Assembly (NCBI GenBank): GCA_964461835.1 | Contig: CAYWVO010000038.1 | Coordinates: 1-31,910, forward strand | Direction: 5' to 3' | Length of the DNA: 31,910 nt | DNA from: CAYWVO01 sp964461835 | Lineage (GTDB): Bacteria > Zixibacteria > MSB-5A5 > WJJR01 > JAJRUJ01 | In this document: positions 14,832-23,507 of the stretch, in pieces | Layout of the letters: every line of letters starts with the position of its first letter | How positions within the stretch are numbered: the stretch's first letter is position 1 | Translations under genes and position numbers: made by a program | The notes under the pieces: model-generated | Databases searched by the model: none | Told to the model about the DNA's origin: nothing | The model's input: only the letters and a program-made list of their open reading frames with translations

Positions 14832-15035
14832 ATGTACGACCAAGTTGGATCCACTGCAGGCAAAGTATACGAAAAGCTGGGAGCACAGGGGCAAATGAGC
14901 ATGAGCCGGCTGAAAAAGGAAGTCGGCGAGACCGATACCCTCGTGGCCATGGCCGTCGGCTGGTTGGCCCGGGAGGGGAAGATCAATCTCAACAAGGAAC
15001 GGAACACTCTGAAAGTTACCCTCTCCAGTAACTGA
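14832..15035 (+). CDS. DUF2582 winged-helix protein
   Basis: A 67-residue protein matching the DUF2582 winged helix-turn-helix family (PF10771). Residues 6-25 form a helix (GSTAGKVYEKLGAQG), then MSMSRLKKEVG and the conserved VAMAVGWLAREGKINLN, where the recognition helix leads into the wing. Family members are small, conserved and of unknown function; DNA binding is likely from the fold but not shown. The ATG is preceded by a strong GGGAGGG site. It lies 56 bases after the GAF gene, in the same direction, and may be in the same transcript. Confidence 0.85.
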   Translation: MYDQVGSTAGKVYEKLGAQGQMSMSRLKKEVGETDTLVAMAVGWLAREGKINLNKERNTLKVTLSSN

Positions 15036-15197
15036 GCCGAAAACACCGGAGGACGTGGCGTTCATGTCTTCCATGAACTACACGTTCAACGGTACGCGTC
15101 GTTTTGTGACAGATTGCGGCGCTAATGTCGTCCCATAACCGGGGCTCACACCATATATTGGTGCAAAGAGCAGGGGACATTTATTCACGCTAAGGGT

Positions 15198-16211
15198 ATG
15201 ATGGAACAATCGACGAATCCTTCCGACCAATCCCGCACACCGGCAGATATGGAACAATCACCCACCCGCTCTGTCTCCTGGGGGCAATCACAACCGGCCC
15301 GGGAGTATTCGCTTTATGATCGTCTCCGTTGGGCGGTAATCAGTTCATTTCCCACACCGCTGTTGCGGTTCTTCACCCGGCCGTACATCGCAGGGTCCAC
15401 GCGGGATGACGCCCTCTCGGTTGCACAGACGCTCTACCGGGACCGTCGCGTACACTCAACAATCGATGTTCTCGGGGAGTCGGTGGAATATCGAGAAGCC
15501 ACGGAGGAGCCGCTGGACGAATACCTGCAACTAATCGACGCTGTTGGCGAAACCAACCATATCTCTATTTCAGTGAAATTGTCGGCGCTGGGGCAGGGGC
15601 TCGATCCCGAACTCTGCGACCGGAACGTGGAGCGGCTCCTGCGCAAGGCAGCCGCGTATAATATTTTTGTCCGCTACGATATGGAGGATCACACAACGGT
15701 CGACGAAACACTGCGCACCTATAAACAATTTATTGGCGAATTTCCCAACACGGGCATCGTTCTCCAGTCGATGTTGTTTCGCACGCCGGATGACTACGAT
15801 GCGCTGGCGCATCTGCGCCCCAATGTCCGTGGTGTCATTGGCATTTATCGCGAACCGCCGGAGATTGCTCTCACCGAAAAACCGGCAATGAAAGAAAAAC
15901 TGCTCGAATTGTTTGAGAAAATGTGGCAGAACGGCTCCTACGTGGCGATCGCCACGCATGATCGCGGGGTCATCAATCGGGCGCTGGCCCTGGCCGGCCG
16001 ACTTGGCAAAACGCCCGACGATTACGAGGTGCAGATGCTGTTGGGCGTACCGCTGCAACGCTTTCAGGACGACCTCGTCGACCGGGGGATTAAAGTCCGG
16101 CTGTATGTCCCGTACGGCCGGCACTGGGCCGCCTACTGCCGACGCCGACTCAACGCCAATCCCAATATTGCCGCGCTTACCTTGCGGAACTTCTTCCGCT
16201 TCGGTCAGTAA
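15198..16211 (+). CDS. proline dehydrogenase
   Basis: A 337-residue monofunctional FAD-dependent proline dehydrogenase (TIM barrel). Visible are ISISVKLSALG (Lys127-Leu-Ser), YDMEDHTTVDETL, GIVLQSMLFRT, IATHDRGVINRAL and the substrate-binding C-terminal helix VPYGRHWAAYCRRRLNANP with the paired arginines that bind the proline carboxylate. It oxidises proline to pyrroline-5-carboxylate and passes electrons to quinone. The second enzyme (P5C dehydrogenase) is not adjacent. The first 35 residues are poorly conserved Ser/Pro/Gln-rich sequence; the start (ATG 15198 or 15201, after AAGGG) is uncertain, and a start at Met18 is possible. The 162 bases upstream contain no gene that I can support. Confidence 0.92.
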   Translation: MMEQSTNPSDQSRTPADMEQSPTRSVSWGQSQPAREYSLYDRLRWAVISSFPTPLLRFFTRPYIAGSTRDDALSVAQTLYRDRRVHSTIDVLGESVEYREATEEPLDEYLQLIDAVGETNHISISVKLSALGQGLDPELCDRNVERLLRKAAAYNIFVRYDMEDHTTVDETLRTYKQFIGEFPNTGIVLQSMLFRTPDDYDALAHLRPNVRGVIGIYREPPEIALTEKPAMKEKLLELFEKMWQNGSYVAIATHDRGVINRALALAGRLGKTPDDYEVQMLLGVPLQRFQDDLVDRGIKVRLYVPYGRHWAAYCRRRLNANPNIAALTLRNFFRFGQ

Positions 16212-16348
16212 ACTCTTTGCGGAACCGTCGATCAGGATATACCTGCCGGGTAGGTAGCGCTTGCTTGAACCAGGAGGATGAATGCTTGCCCAACCCGCCG
16301 GCGTATGTCTATCTTAATGACGATTGACGAGAATTATGGAGGTGCCCA

Positions 16349-17113
16349 ATGCCAACTCGTTTAAAGATCTTGATAAGCACGCTACTTTTGGTCGTGGCTG
16401 CCACCATAGCCCACGCTCAGGGAATCGGCGGCGCCCATAACACGATCAGCGTCACCACGCGGGATTCCAGCATCATTGAATCCAGCCTATTCACCCCGGT
16501 CGATTCCACGCAGCAACGGTTTCCCGTAGTGATCTTGTTGCATATGTTGGGTCATGACCGCACGACCTATTATGATCTGGTGCCTCAATTGTTGGATCGA
16601 GATTGGGCGGTATTGGCCATGGATCTCCGCGGGCATGGCAAAAGCCAGTTTGTCCGCAAGCGTTTCCGGACTATCAAAGAGTTAAGTTATGGCGATTATC
16701 AGCTAATGGTGGGTGATCTGTCCCTGACCTTGGCGAAAATCGCCGAAAAGTACCCCCGCATCGACACCGCGCAGCTGGCCGTGGTCGGTGCCTCAATCGG
16801 CTCGACTATTGGAACAAAATTCGCCGCCCGGTCGCCCAACACGCGGGCGCTCGTCCTGCTTTCTCCCGGTCTGAAATATAAACGCATCCCGGTCGACGGT
16901 CCCTTGGCGGATTACCGGAAACGGCCGGTCTTGATCCTGGTCGGCACACAGGATGATTATTCCTACGCCTCGGCGGTGCAACTCAAAGACGTAGCCAACG
17001 GACCGGTGCGCCTGGAGGAATACGACATGGATAATCATGGAACTGAACTCCTTGGCGAAAAGCTGGGGGCGGATTCACTGATTGTCAATTGGCTCGGTAC
17101 ATACTTGGAGTAA
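16349..17113 (+). CDS. exported alpha/beta hydrolase
   Basis: A 254-residue serine hydrolase. The N-terminus LKILISTLLLVVAATIAHAQ is a Sec signal peptide with AHA as probable cleavage motif (after residue 23). The fold is clear from VVILLHMLGHDRTTY (oxyanion region), the nucleophile elbow VGASIGS (Ser149), an acid in VGTQDDYS (Asp202 or Asp203) and His230 in MDNHGTELL. It should act in the periplasm or envelope; dienelactone-hydrolase/BAAT-like esterases look most similar, but the substrate cannot be read from sequence. A GGAGGT site supports the start. It appears monocistronic, with a terminator directly downstream shared with the convergent lipoprotein gene. Confidence 0.88.
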   Translation: MPTRLKILISTLLLVVAATIAHAQGIGGAHNTISVTTRDSSIIESSLFTPVDSTQQRFPVVILLHMLGHDRTTYYDLVPQLLDRDWAVLAMDLRGHGKSQFVRKRFRTIKELSYGDYQLMVGDLSLTLAKIAEKYPRIDTAQLAVVGASIGSTIGTKFAARSPNTRALVLLSPGLKYKRIPVDGPLADYRKRPVLILVGTQDDYSYASAVQLKDVANGPVRLEEYDMDNHGTELLGEKLGADSLIVNWLGTYLE

Positions 17114-17139
17114 CCGTCACCTCCGCCTAAGAAAACAGG

Positions 17140-17166
17140 ACCCCCGACTGGTGAACAGCCGGGGGT
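17140..17166. terminator. bidirectional terminator with an alternative arm
   Basis: ACCCCCGACTG (17140-17150) and CAGCCGGGGGT (17156-17166) form an 11-base stem with one mismatch and a GTGAA loop between convergent genes. On the minus strand it is followed by CCTGTTTTCTT, a good T-tract for the lipoprotein gene; on the plus strand the T-tract is weak. AGGACCCCCG (17137-17146) can pair instead with CGGGGGTCCT (17178-17187), so two stems compete for the same left arm. Confidence 0.75.
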
Positions 17167-17223
17167 TGTCATTACGGCGGGGGTCCTCTGCTCAGAGATC
17201 GACTGCTGATTGCCTACGCGCTA

Positions 17224-17988
17224 TCAGGCGCCGGGCTGTCCATTCCCGTTGATATCTGGGCCACCGGTGATCTGCCGCTGAATATTGCGATAGATCAGTG
17301 ATAAATTTTCGGCCTTATTCGGATCCAGCCAGGTATCGCCATGCCGGAACCAATTCCCGACGTCAAATTGCAGCACAAAATTTGGCGCCCCGGTCGCCGG
17401 AACGCTGAAGTCACCCTGCACCAGGATTTCCGTCTTCAGATCGAGATTAAAGGAGAACGACGACGGCTGGTCGCCATACCACACCTGACCGCTGACCGTC
17501 ACACTGCGGCCCACCATGTCGGTGTCATTCCCCAGATCATCGGTGCTCTTTCCCTCGTGCAACACCAGCGTGAGTGCATTATAGTCGCCGACTGCTACCG
17601 TCTGCGAACCGAGGTCTACCGCCTGGTCACCATTGACCCGCATGACATACGGACCCTGGAATGGGATACTGGCGTCACTGGCATCGCGGGATTCATCCGC
17701 CGCGGTGATGTCGGTGTCAATCGTGTAGGTAGACACATCGACGAACCGGATCGATCGAACGAGAAATTTGCCCGCCGTGATGGTCAATGAATCCGGGGTT
17801 CCTGCATTCCACGGAGTCAACCGGGTCATTTCGTCGGTAACCATCTGGTCGGTGTCATAATCAACCAGCAGGTTAAGCGATACCGTGTTGGTCGGGGTGA
17901 CGCCGACGGAAGTCGAATCGTCGCTGCAACCGACAAAGGCTACCACCCCCACCAGGACTACCGCTACGCTGATCATCTTTGTCCGCAT
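17224..17988 (-). CDS. DUF4382-like lipoprotein
   Basis: A 254-residue lipoprotein: signal sequence followed by lipobox AFVGC (Cys21), then a beta-rich mature part. VSLNLLVDY, FLVRSIRFVDVS and VDLGSQTVAVGDYNALTLVL recall the DUF4382 family of predicted surface carbohydrate-binding or structural domains; I am not certain of the assignment. The ATG has a perfect AGGAGG site. It is the last gene of a four-gene minus-strand set, 39 bases after the M6 protease gene, and ends before the shared terminator. It probably sits in the outer membrane. Function unknown. Confidence 0.75.
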   Translation of the reverse strand: MRTKMISVAVVLVGVVAFVGCSDDSTSVGVTPTNTVSLNLLVDYDTDQMVTDEMTRLTPWNAGTPDSLTITAGKFLVRSIRFVDVSTYTIDTDITAADESRDASDASIPFQGPYVMRVNGDQAVDLGSQTVAVGDYNALTLVLHEGKSTDDLGNDTDMVGRSVTVSGQVWYGDQPSSFSFNLDLKTEILVQGDFSVPATGAPNFVLQFDVGNWFRHGDTWLDPNKAENLSLIYRNIQRQITGGPDINGNGQPGA

Positions 17989-18027
17989 AAAAATCCTCCT
18001 TCTCCGGACTGTTATTGAGAAACCTCG

Positions 18028-19740
18028 CTATTTCAACAGCAGCATTTTGAGTGTCTGCGAATGTGTTGCCGTCTGCACGCGATAGAAATAAACCCCTGCC
18101 GGCAACACCGCTTCCCGATCGTCTCGTGCATCGATGCGCACCGAGTGGAAACCTGCGTCACAAGTTCCGGAAAATACGGTACGGACGCGGCGACCCAGAA
18201 CGTCGAAGAGTTCCACGGTTACCGTTCCGGCTCGGGGCAAGGTATATTCGAAACGGGTCGTGGGATTGAACGGATTGGGGAAATTCTGTCTTACCGCGAA
18301 TGCAGTCGGTATTTCTTCTTCCTCAGCAAGTACGCCCGCGCCGATATCAACATTGAAATCGGCCGTCATGGTTGGCGCAGAGTTGGAAACATTCGCCACG
18401 ACCACATAGGTTGGGGAACCGTCATACGCATCCGAGGACGGCGTCGAGGCGGACGTAAACAAGCGATTGCCCGTGGTACCGGGATATGGGTCCCCGGCGT
18501 CACCGTAATCAAACAGGACGTTTTGTTCCAATTCCCATAAGCCGTCGGCCTGCTCCAGAGCAACGGTATAATGACCGTTGGCGGTATAGCCGGGATACCA
18601 CTGGTTGTCGTTGCCGGTAACGACATCATCGTCAATGTGGTAAATCAACAACCCATTACCCGGCAAATAAGTGTCATAGCCGGTTTTCTGCCGGTTGCAA
18701 ATCAGATAGTATTCCGACGACAACGGGTCACCATCATCCCAGATTTTAAAAGCGGTGGCCGATGATTCAATCGACGGAATTGATTGTCCGACGACCTCGC
18801 CACTGATTGTCGTCGGCGTGACCAGACCCATCTGGACCTTGCACCAGACATCGGGATGAGTGGGATAATCGCCTTTGAACATGGGGCCGCCCCAGGAGCC
18901 GGAGGCCATCAGTGACCACAGTCCCAGCCCGTGGGAGTCCCCGTCATAATCGTAAAGATCAGGGAGACCGAACAGCATGTGACCTAACTCATGACAAAAA
19001 ACACCGATGGTCATATCTCCCGGTAACGCCCAGAATTCTGGTTGAACTGTATATTCGCGAATGACTTTGTTGTCCCGCGTCTGGGGCGGCCAGATCGACC
19101 ACTGGTGTGACCACATGTCATCCGGAGAGCCGGTGTATTCACCGCCGGACCCGGCATGGACAATGACAATTCCATCAACGACGCCGTTGTTGTCAGCATC
19201 GTAGTTGCTGAAATCGATTTCCGGATCGAGGAGATCGATTAAGTCTTCACACAACTTCTGCGAATTGTTGGGATATGGTCCGGTTCCGCTCAATCCATTG
19301 ACATAATAGCTGTATGGCTGGGGCGCCTGACGCCAACCGACGGCGGATGGCAGATCGACTGATTCCAGGGAAAACGTCCCGTACGAAACTTCCTGATAGT
19401 AATCATAAACTGAGGATGAGGTTTGATCGAAAATCAGCGTATCAAAAAAGGCTGCATTGACTGAGGAATCCTTATCCGAGAATTTTACTAAAATCACCAG
19501 CAGGTTCCGCGATCCGGCAACCGCTGTGCCGGTCGGTGCGAACAAAGGCCGATCGACCATGACCGGGCGCTTCATCTCGCACATCGCTGCAAAATCAGTC
19601 AAGGTCTTCTGAACGGTCGGATCACTGGAATTGACCAGGTCCGGGTGTGGCGGCATGGCCACGACCAACGCGGCTGTCGCATAAATCAGCGCAACGACGA
19701 TGACCGCTGTACGAGTGGTGTTTCCCTGAGGCATACCCAT
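18028..19740 (-). CDS. M6-family secreted metalloprotease with C-terminal sorting (T9SS-like) domain
   Basis: A 570-residue zinc protease of the immune inhibitor A (M6) family. After an N-terminal signal segment (residues 10-29) comes VILVKFSDKD, the family's typical beginning, a Ca-binding-like loop DADNNGVVDG, and the active site FCHELGHMLFGLPDLYD (His250, Glu251, His254). GLGLWSLMASGSWGG is another family mark. From residue 487 the protein ends in an 84-residue domain starting FPNPFNPTTRFEYTLP and finishing KMLLLK. This matches FlgD-Ig/Por-type C-terminal domains used for type IX-like secretion or surface anchoring. It lies 18 bases after the barrel gene, in one operon with it. The protein probably acts outside the cell on protein substrates. 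Confidence 0.92.
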   Translation of the reverse strand: MGMPQGNTTRTAVIVVALIYATAALVVAMPPHPDLVNSSDPTVQKTLTDFAAMCEMKRPVMVDRPLFAPTGTAVAGSRNLLVILVKFSDKDSSVNAAFFDTLIFDQTSSSVYDYYQEVSYGTFSLESVDLPSAVGWRQAPQPYSYYVNGLSGTGPYPNNSQKLCEDLIDLLDPEIDFSNYDADNNGVVDGIVIVHAGSGGEYTGSPDDMWSHQWSIWPPQTRDNKVIREYTVQPEFWALPGDMTIGVFCHELGHMLFGLPDLYDYDGDSHGLGLWSLMASGSWGGPMFKGDYPTHPDVWCKVQMGLVTPTTISGEVVGQSIPSIESSATAFKIWDDGDPLSSEYYLICNRQKTGYDTYLPGNGLLIYHIDDDVVTGNDNQWYPGYTANGHYTVALEQADGLWELEQNVLFDYGDAGDPYPGTTGNRLFTSASTPSSDAYDGSPTYVVVANVSNSAPTMTADFNVDIGAGVLAEEEEIPTAFAVRQNFPNPFNPTTRFEYTLPRAGTVTVELFDVLGRRVRTVFSGTCDAGFHSVRIDARDDREAVLPAGVYFYRVQTATHSQTLKMLLLK

Positions 19741-19758
19741 GGTTCTCTGTCTCCCTGC

Positions 19759-21021
19759 TTAGAAATGGAGGCTCCCGGCAAGCGATACACTGGCGCCCCG
19801 ACCGGCAGTCGGCCACCAGCCATCGATTGTTCGTGAGGCGAGTTCAAGGTGAATGGTGCCCAGATATAGACCAGCCCCCAACGCGACCGTAAAATCATGC
19901 AGACCACCAACACTCCCGCCGGCGCGGAGAGGAAGAAACGACACGGGAAACAACTCAACACCCACGGCAAGCTCCGGGGTGGTCGATACCGTCAGTCGAT
20001 CGGCGAATCCTACGCTTGCGGCAACCGAAACGTTCAATCGCTCTCCCTGGCGGCCAAATCCTACCCGAAGGCGCGCTGGTAATGAGCTGGAGAAGGGATC
20101 AATTTTCCGGCGGGCGTTATCATCAATGACCAGCGAATCATCATAGCTTTCGGCGGTCATATTTTCAAACGTGACGGCATACCAGCGTTCTTCCGGTTCC
20201 TGCGACCAGCGGATGGCGCCGGGAATGTTCTCAACAACTGCCGCAAGAGAATACCTGGAAGACAATGCACAGTGGACAGCCCAATCCGCAGCGAAGCCAA
20301 GACCGCCCGTAGCGGTGGTGGCCAGTGCCTCACCTCTCCCGGTGACGCCGTCATAGGAGGCGATGAGTGATCCTTCGGCCTTATCCAAACGGGCAAAATA
20401 GAGCCCGCGCAACAAACGCAGGTTGATACCGGCATACAGCGGACGCCCGCCAAGTCTTCCCAAGGACAGGCCGTGCGCCAGAGAAAGTTCCGCCGCGGCA
20501 AAACCCTCGCCCTCGTTTACATCTGATTCGTACAACCGATCTGCGTCGTTTCCATAAAGCAGAAGTTCGAGTATTTCGCGGTCCAGATTGCCACGCAGCT
20601 CACCAAATCCCCCGAAGCCGATACCAAATGTACCGAAGCGGCAGGAGAAAGCCGAAACATCGGCGTAGCCGTCAACCCGCCAGCCGGCGTCTGGGATAGC
20701 GGTGAGAATATCATCTTTGTCGTCGTCCGAAAGTGTCGCGCCGTTGTACGTTTGGTAATCGTCGATTCCCAGGCCATTCGAACCGATCCCGGAAGAAATT
20801 GAAAACAGCCGGAGTTCCCACCAGTTGGTCCCCGGAATTCCTAAGGCAGCGGGATTTTCCCCGAGAGCCTCAATACCACGGGCTGTGGCCAGGCTACTTC
20901 CTGCTAATGCCATATCGCGCGGCGTATTCGGCGAGGCGTGCAGTGGTGCGGCAATAATGAGGCTCAAACCGAGGATCCCCAGTGTGGCTGCGACACCGCG
21001 TTGTCCGCCAAAACCGCGCAT
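19759..21021 (-). CDS. outer-membrane beta-barrel protein (DUF5723/PorV-like)
   Basis: A protein of about 420 residues with a signal peptide (hydrophobic run AATLGILGLSLIIAAPLHA) followed by RDMALAGSSLATARGIEALGENPAALG, an opening typical of FCB barrels of the PorV/DUF5723 kind, many alternating beta strands and a C-terminal Phe (VSLAGSLHF), the outer-membrane insertion signature. I prefer the ATG at 21021 because AGTGGAG lies seven bases upstream; an ATG at 21048 overlaps the preceding lipoprotein stop by seven bases and would add nine residues. It sits between a large lipoprotein and the M6 protease with sorting domain, which suggests a role in export or surface display, though that is inference. 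Confidence 0.82.
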   Translation of the reverse strand: MRGFGGQRGVAATLGILGLSLIIAAPLHASPNTPRDMALAGSSLATARGIEALGENPAALGIPGTNWWELRLFSISSGIGSNGLGIDDYQTYNGATLSDDDKDDILTAIPDAGWRVDGYADVSAFSCRFGTFGIGFGGFGELRGNLDREILELLLYGNDADRLYESDVNEGEGFAAAELSLAHGLSLGRLGGRPLYAGINLRLLRGLYFARLDKAEGSLIASYDGVTGRGEALATTATGGLGFAADWAVHCALSSRYSLAAVVENIPGAIRWSQEPEERWYAVTFENMTAESYDDSLVIDDNARRKIDPFSSSLPARLRVGFGRQGERLNVSVAASVGFADRLTVSTTPELAVGVELFPVSFLPLRAGGSVGGLHDFTVALGAGLYLGTIHLELASRTIDGWWPTAGRGASVSLAGSLHF

Positions 21022-21041
21022 GTATGTGCTCCACTTGTCGT

Positions 21042-23045
21042 TTACCATTCCCGATCACCCATTTCCGTTTCGACTTGTAGCAGTGCTCGCCAGGTCAGAA
21101 AGTCTTCATCCTGGATCCAGACAGCGCCGTCCAGCGGCGAGAACAGTTGAATCCGTTCGGAGATAAACAGCGAGTCTCCCTCAAAAATGTGAGATTGTTC
21201 ATCGGTCACCGTAAAATTTGCCTGGGTGGTGGTCGGTGATATGGCCCGACCTTCCGCGTCGGTCGTCGCCGGTTCTACTGTCGTAGGTCCCAGGATAACT
21301 ATCGCGTTCCCTGGCAAGTCCGAGCGGCGGTTGGAAAGGAACAACTCAGCAGTTACGCCAAAGGGAAGATGATTATCGAATTCGGCACTGATTGTAGCGT
21401 TGCCGAAACGACTCTCCAATTGGTCGGTGTCTTCCGCCAGACCAATTCCCTCGACTTCCCCGTCATGCTCAATGCCATCGAGGTACAACCTGAGTGGGGC
21501 GGTCAGCCGGAGTGACGGGATAAAAAAGTCACCGGCAGTCACCGTCCCCGCAGTGACACCATCACCGTAGACCACGGATCCCTCTGCCGTGATTACCTGA
21601 GGAATCGGCGAAAGCAAAGAAGCCGCATCGGCAACATTAACCTGGCTGGCGATTGGTACCCCACCGCTGGCTGGCAGAATTTCACCGGAAATCGCGAGTG
21701 TCTGTTGCCGATCACCGGATAAGGTGAAACCAAAACTCCCCGGATACGGCAATGAGCTGATTATCTCCAGTTGCAGTTCACCCGCAGCCAGTCCGGCATC
21801 TTCAAATCCATCCGGGAGATCGATTTCGGCCTGGAGACCACTAATCGTCCTGATCACTTCGGGCAGGACACCAGTAACCGATTCAACCACTGGCTCAACA
21901 ATTTCCGCCTGTATCGAAAACTGATCATCGCTGGAGATCGTGACCGGTATGGTTGAGCCGGGTGAGTCGAACACTGCACGTACACGCAGCGGCGTGGATC
22001 CTGCTTGCGAGTTGTTATAATCCGTGTTGGAAAGATCGAAATGAACGGTGGCACTGCCCAGTGGATCGATAGTGCCGCTGTTCGATAGCGCTGTTCCCTG
22101 CCGGGTGAAATCTGGCAGTGTTAACTCAAGGGCTGTACCGATCGCCAGGTCATTAGCCACCGTAACGCTGATGTGTCCATCGGAAAACGTCGCGGCGGAC
22201 GCCTGATAATCATGCGACAGGGCAACTGTATCGAGGTATTCCCGCACGATGGGCGGTACTACCGCGATTGCCGCACTAACCTCGACCGGACCGTCAAACT
22301 CCGCAATTACTCGCAATTGGTTGTCATCTTGCGGATTGAGCTCACCGCCGGACGTTCGGGCGTACAGGATGAGGGCCAATTGATTGCCGATTGTGACATT
22401 GGCAACAGGCACGGCCACGGTCGTCTCGCCGTGAGCATTCACACCCTCTGGAAAAACGGCGGTGCCAAGAAGTTGCCGCGATGACCGGTCGATCACACGC
22501 AACGCAACAGAATCATACGCTATATCAAAATAGTTCTCAATTCGGAATAGCATTGTTGCTTCGAGTACTGTGGCACTCTGGATCTGGGTAAATTCCGGGA
22601 AGTTTTTCTCAATGCTGGTGCTCAGGGGCGGCATCACCTCCGGCACGCCACCGATGAAATCCGAAAGTGGAAATACCGTTTCCAGGCGTTCATCGGGCTC
22701 CAGGGTAAACGTACCAAGTGCCCGCGAAAAACTCTCAGCCCGGTCTTCGAAGCGAATGTTATCCTCGATAAAAATGGTGTCCAGTCCCCGGGAAACTTCG
22801 AAGCGAGCACCCGACACCGAATCCCAGACTAATTCTGGCTGATTGGCATGCTCAATAATGTAAGGGAGATCATACTCCTTATTGGCAAGGGGGACAGTGA
22901 CTTGAGTGGTCCAGGTTGGTGATTGCGGAGAAGGCAGCGAACACCCGGCAATGGTTGTGATTATTGCGATGAAGACGATAAGGATCAGCAGCTGTCCTGC
23001 ACCGGAAATGAAGCTCGATCGTTGCCTAAGATAATTCCCACCCAT
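21042..23045 (-). CDS. large beta-rich lipoprotein
   Basis: A lipoprotein of 667 residues when started at the ATG at 23045, which has AAAGGTG six bases upstream; an in-frame start at 23090 would add 15 residues. The signal segment LLILIVFIAIITTIAGC ends in lipobox IAGC (Cys35). The mature part opens SLPSPQSPTWTTQVTVPLAN, resembling lipoproteins of FCB bacteria that begin with a Trp-containing strand, and continues as repeated Ig-like beta segments with no catalytic motif that I can see. It is the first gene of the envelope operon, and its end overlaps or abuts the barrel gene. A surface structural or barrel-accessory role is plausible but unproven. Confidence 0.78.
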   Translation of the reverse strand: MGGNYLRQRSSFISGAGQLLILIVFIAIITTIAGCSLPSPQSPTWTTQVTVPLANKEYDLPYIIEHANQPELVWDSVSGARFEVSRGLDTIFIEDNIRFEDRAESFSRALGTFTLEPDERLETVFPLSDFIGGVPEVMPPLSTSIEKNFPEFTQIQSATVLEATMLFRIENYFDIAYDSVALRVIDRSSRQLLGTAVFPEGVNAHGETTVAVPVANVTIGNQLALILYARTSGGELNPQDDNQLRVIAEFDGPVEVSAAIAVVPPIVREYLDTVALSHDYQASAATFSDGHISVTVANDLAIGTALELTLPDFTRQGTALSNSGTIDPLGSATVHFDLSNTDYNNSQAGSTPLRVRAVFDSPGSTIPVTISSDDQFSIQAEIVEPVVESVTGVLPEVIRTISGLQAEIDLPDGFEDAGLAAGELQLEIISSLPYPGSFGFTLSGDRQQTLAISGEILPASGGVPIASQVNVADAASLLSPIPQVITAEGSVVYGDGVTAGTVTAGDFFIPSLRLTAPLRLYLDGIEHDGEVEGIGLAEDTDQLESRFGNATISAEFDNHLPFGVTAELFLSNRRSDLPGNAIVILGPTTVEPATTDAEGRAISPTTTQANFTVTDEQSHIFEGDSLFISERIQLFSPLDGAVWIQDEDFLTWRALLQVETEMGDREW

Positions 23046-23364
23046 TACTGCACCTTTCAAAAACTGGTTCTTGAGATGCCTCTTCGGCAATCCCCATGCC
23101 GCAGAGCGATTTAGCGAGAGTAAGACTTTAAGCTAGCTTGCCTATCTCATGATATACCAATGAATTGCAAATCTTGAGCATGCAGTCCAAGTAGATATAT
23201 CCCCGACAATCGGACAGATGAATCGCCGAGATTTATGGGGTGTTTCCCACAAATACCCGGTCAGAGACAAGATGATTTCTCTGGGTTGGCCTAGAGGCTC
23301 AGACAATGGAGGGTTGCCGGCATGGATTACCATTCGTCGCTGAATTTAGCCTGCTTGCAGAAAT

Positions 23365-23406
23365 CGCATTTTTTGCGACGCATTTTTTGTATTTTTTTGT
23401 CGCAAA
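23365..23406. repeat. T-rich direct repeats with an 8-base dyad
   Basis: CGCATTTTTTG occurs twice (23365-23375 and 23379-23389, period 14), and a third degenerate T-run follows. The perfect inverted repeat TTTGCGAC (23372-23379) and GTCGCAAA (23399-23406) spans this block. It ends about 20 bases before the predicted -35 box of the small-peptide gene, so it may be an activator or repressor site or a bent-DNA element. Confidence 0.45.
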
Positions 23407-23426
23407 TACTTGACAAACCACCTGGC

Positions 23427-23456
23427 TTGACGTTTTCTTCTCTAGTGAAGGATAAA
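23427..23456 (+). promoter_or_regulatory. predicted sigma-70 promoter of the small-peptide gene
   Basis: TTGACG (23427-23432) and GATAAA (23451-23456) are separated by 18 bases. A second -35-like TTGACA lies at 23410-23415 without a good partner. No sigma-54 -24/-12 pattern is present here, so the activator encoded downstream probably does not act on this promoter through sigma-54. Confidence 0.4.
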
Positions 23457-23507
23457 AAGTTAACCACGCAGTAGTGTGGAGTGGAAGAAGTAAAGGGAGG
23501 TGGCTCG

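Larger units (their letters stand above)
23046..23507. other. divergent intergenic regulatory region
   Basis: About 460 bases between the minus-strand envelope operon and the plus-strand small-peptide gene. It contains a short hairpin (GGGTGTTT at 23238-23245 with AAATACCC at 23251-23258), the T-rich repeats and dyad described at 23365-23406, and a plus-strand promoter at 23427-23456. A 63-codon minus-strand frame at 23142-23333 has no ribosome site or recognisable protein, so I treat the region as non-coding. Confidence 0.5.

Noticed and set aside
16275..16295. Possible sigma-54 promoter (AGGATG-N5-TTGCC) ahead of the alpha/beta hydrolase
   Set aside because: GG-N10-GC spacing is right, but only the GG of the -24 hexamer and TTGC match; too weak compared with the clear site at 12659-12674.
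21042..23090. Upstream start (23090) for the large lipoprotein
   Set aside because: The ATG at 23045 has a proper ribosome site and gives a normal lipoprotein signal; the longer form adds a charged segment before it.
23142..23333. 63-codon minus-strand frame in the divergent intergenic region
   Set aside because: No ribosome-binding site, odd composition, no resemblance to any family that I know.
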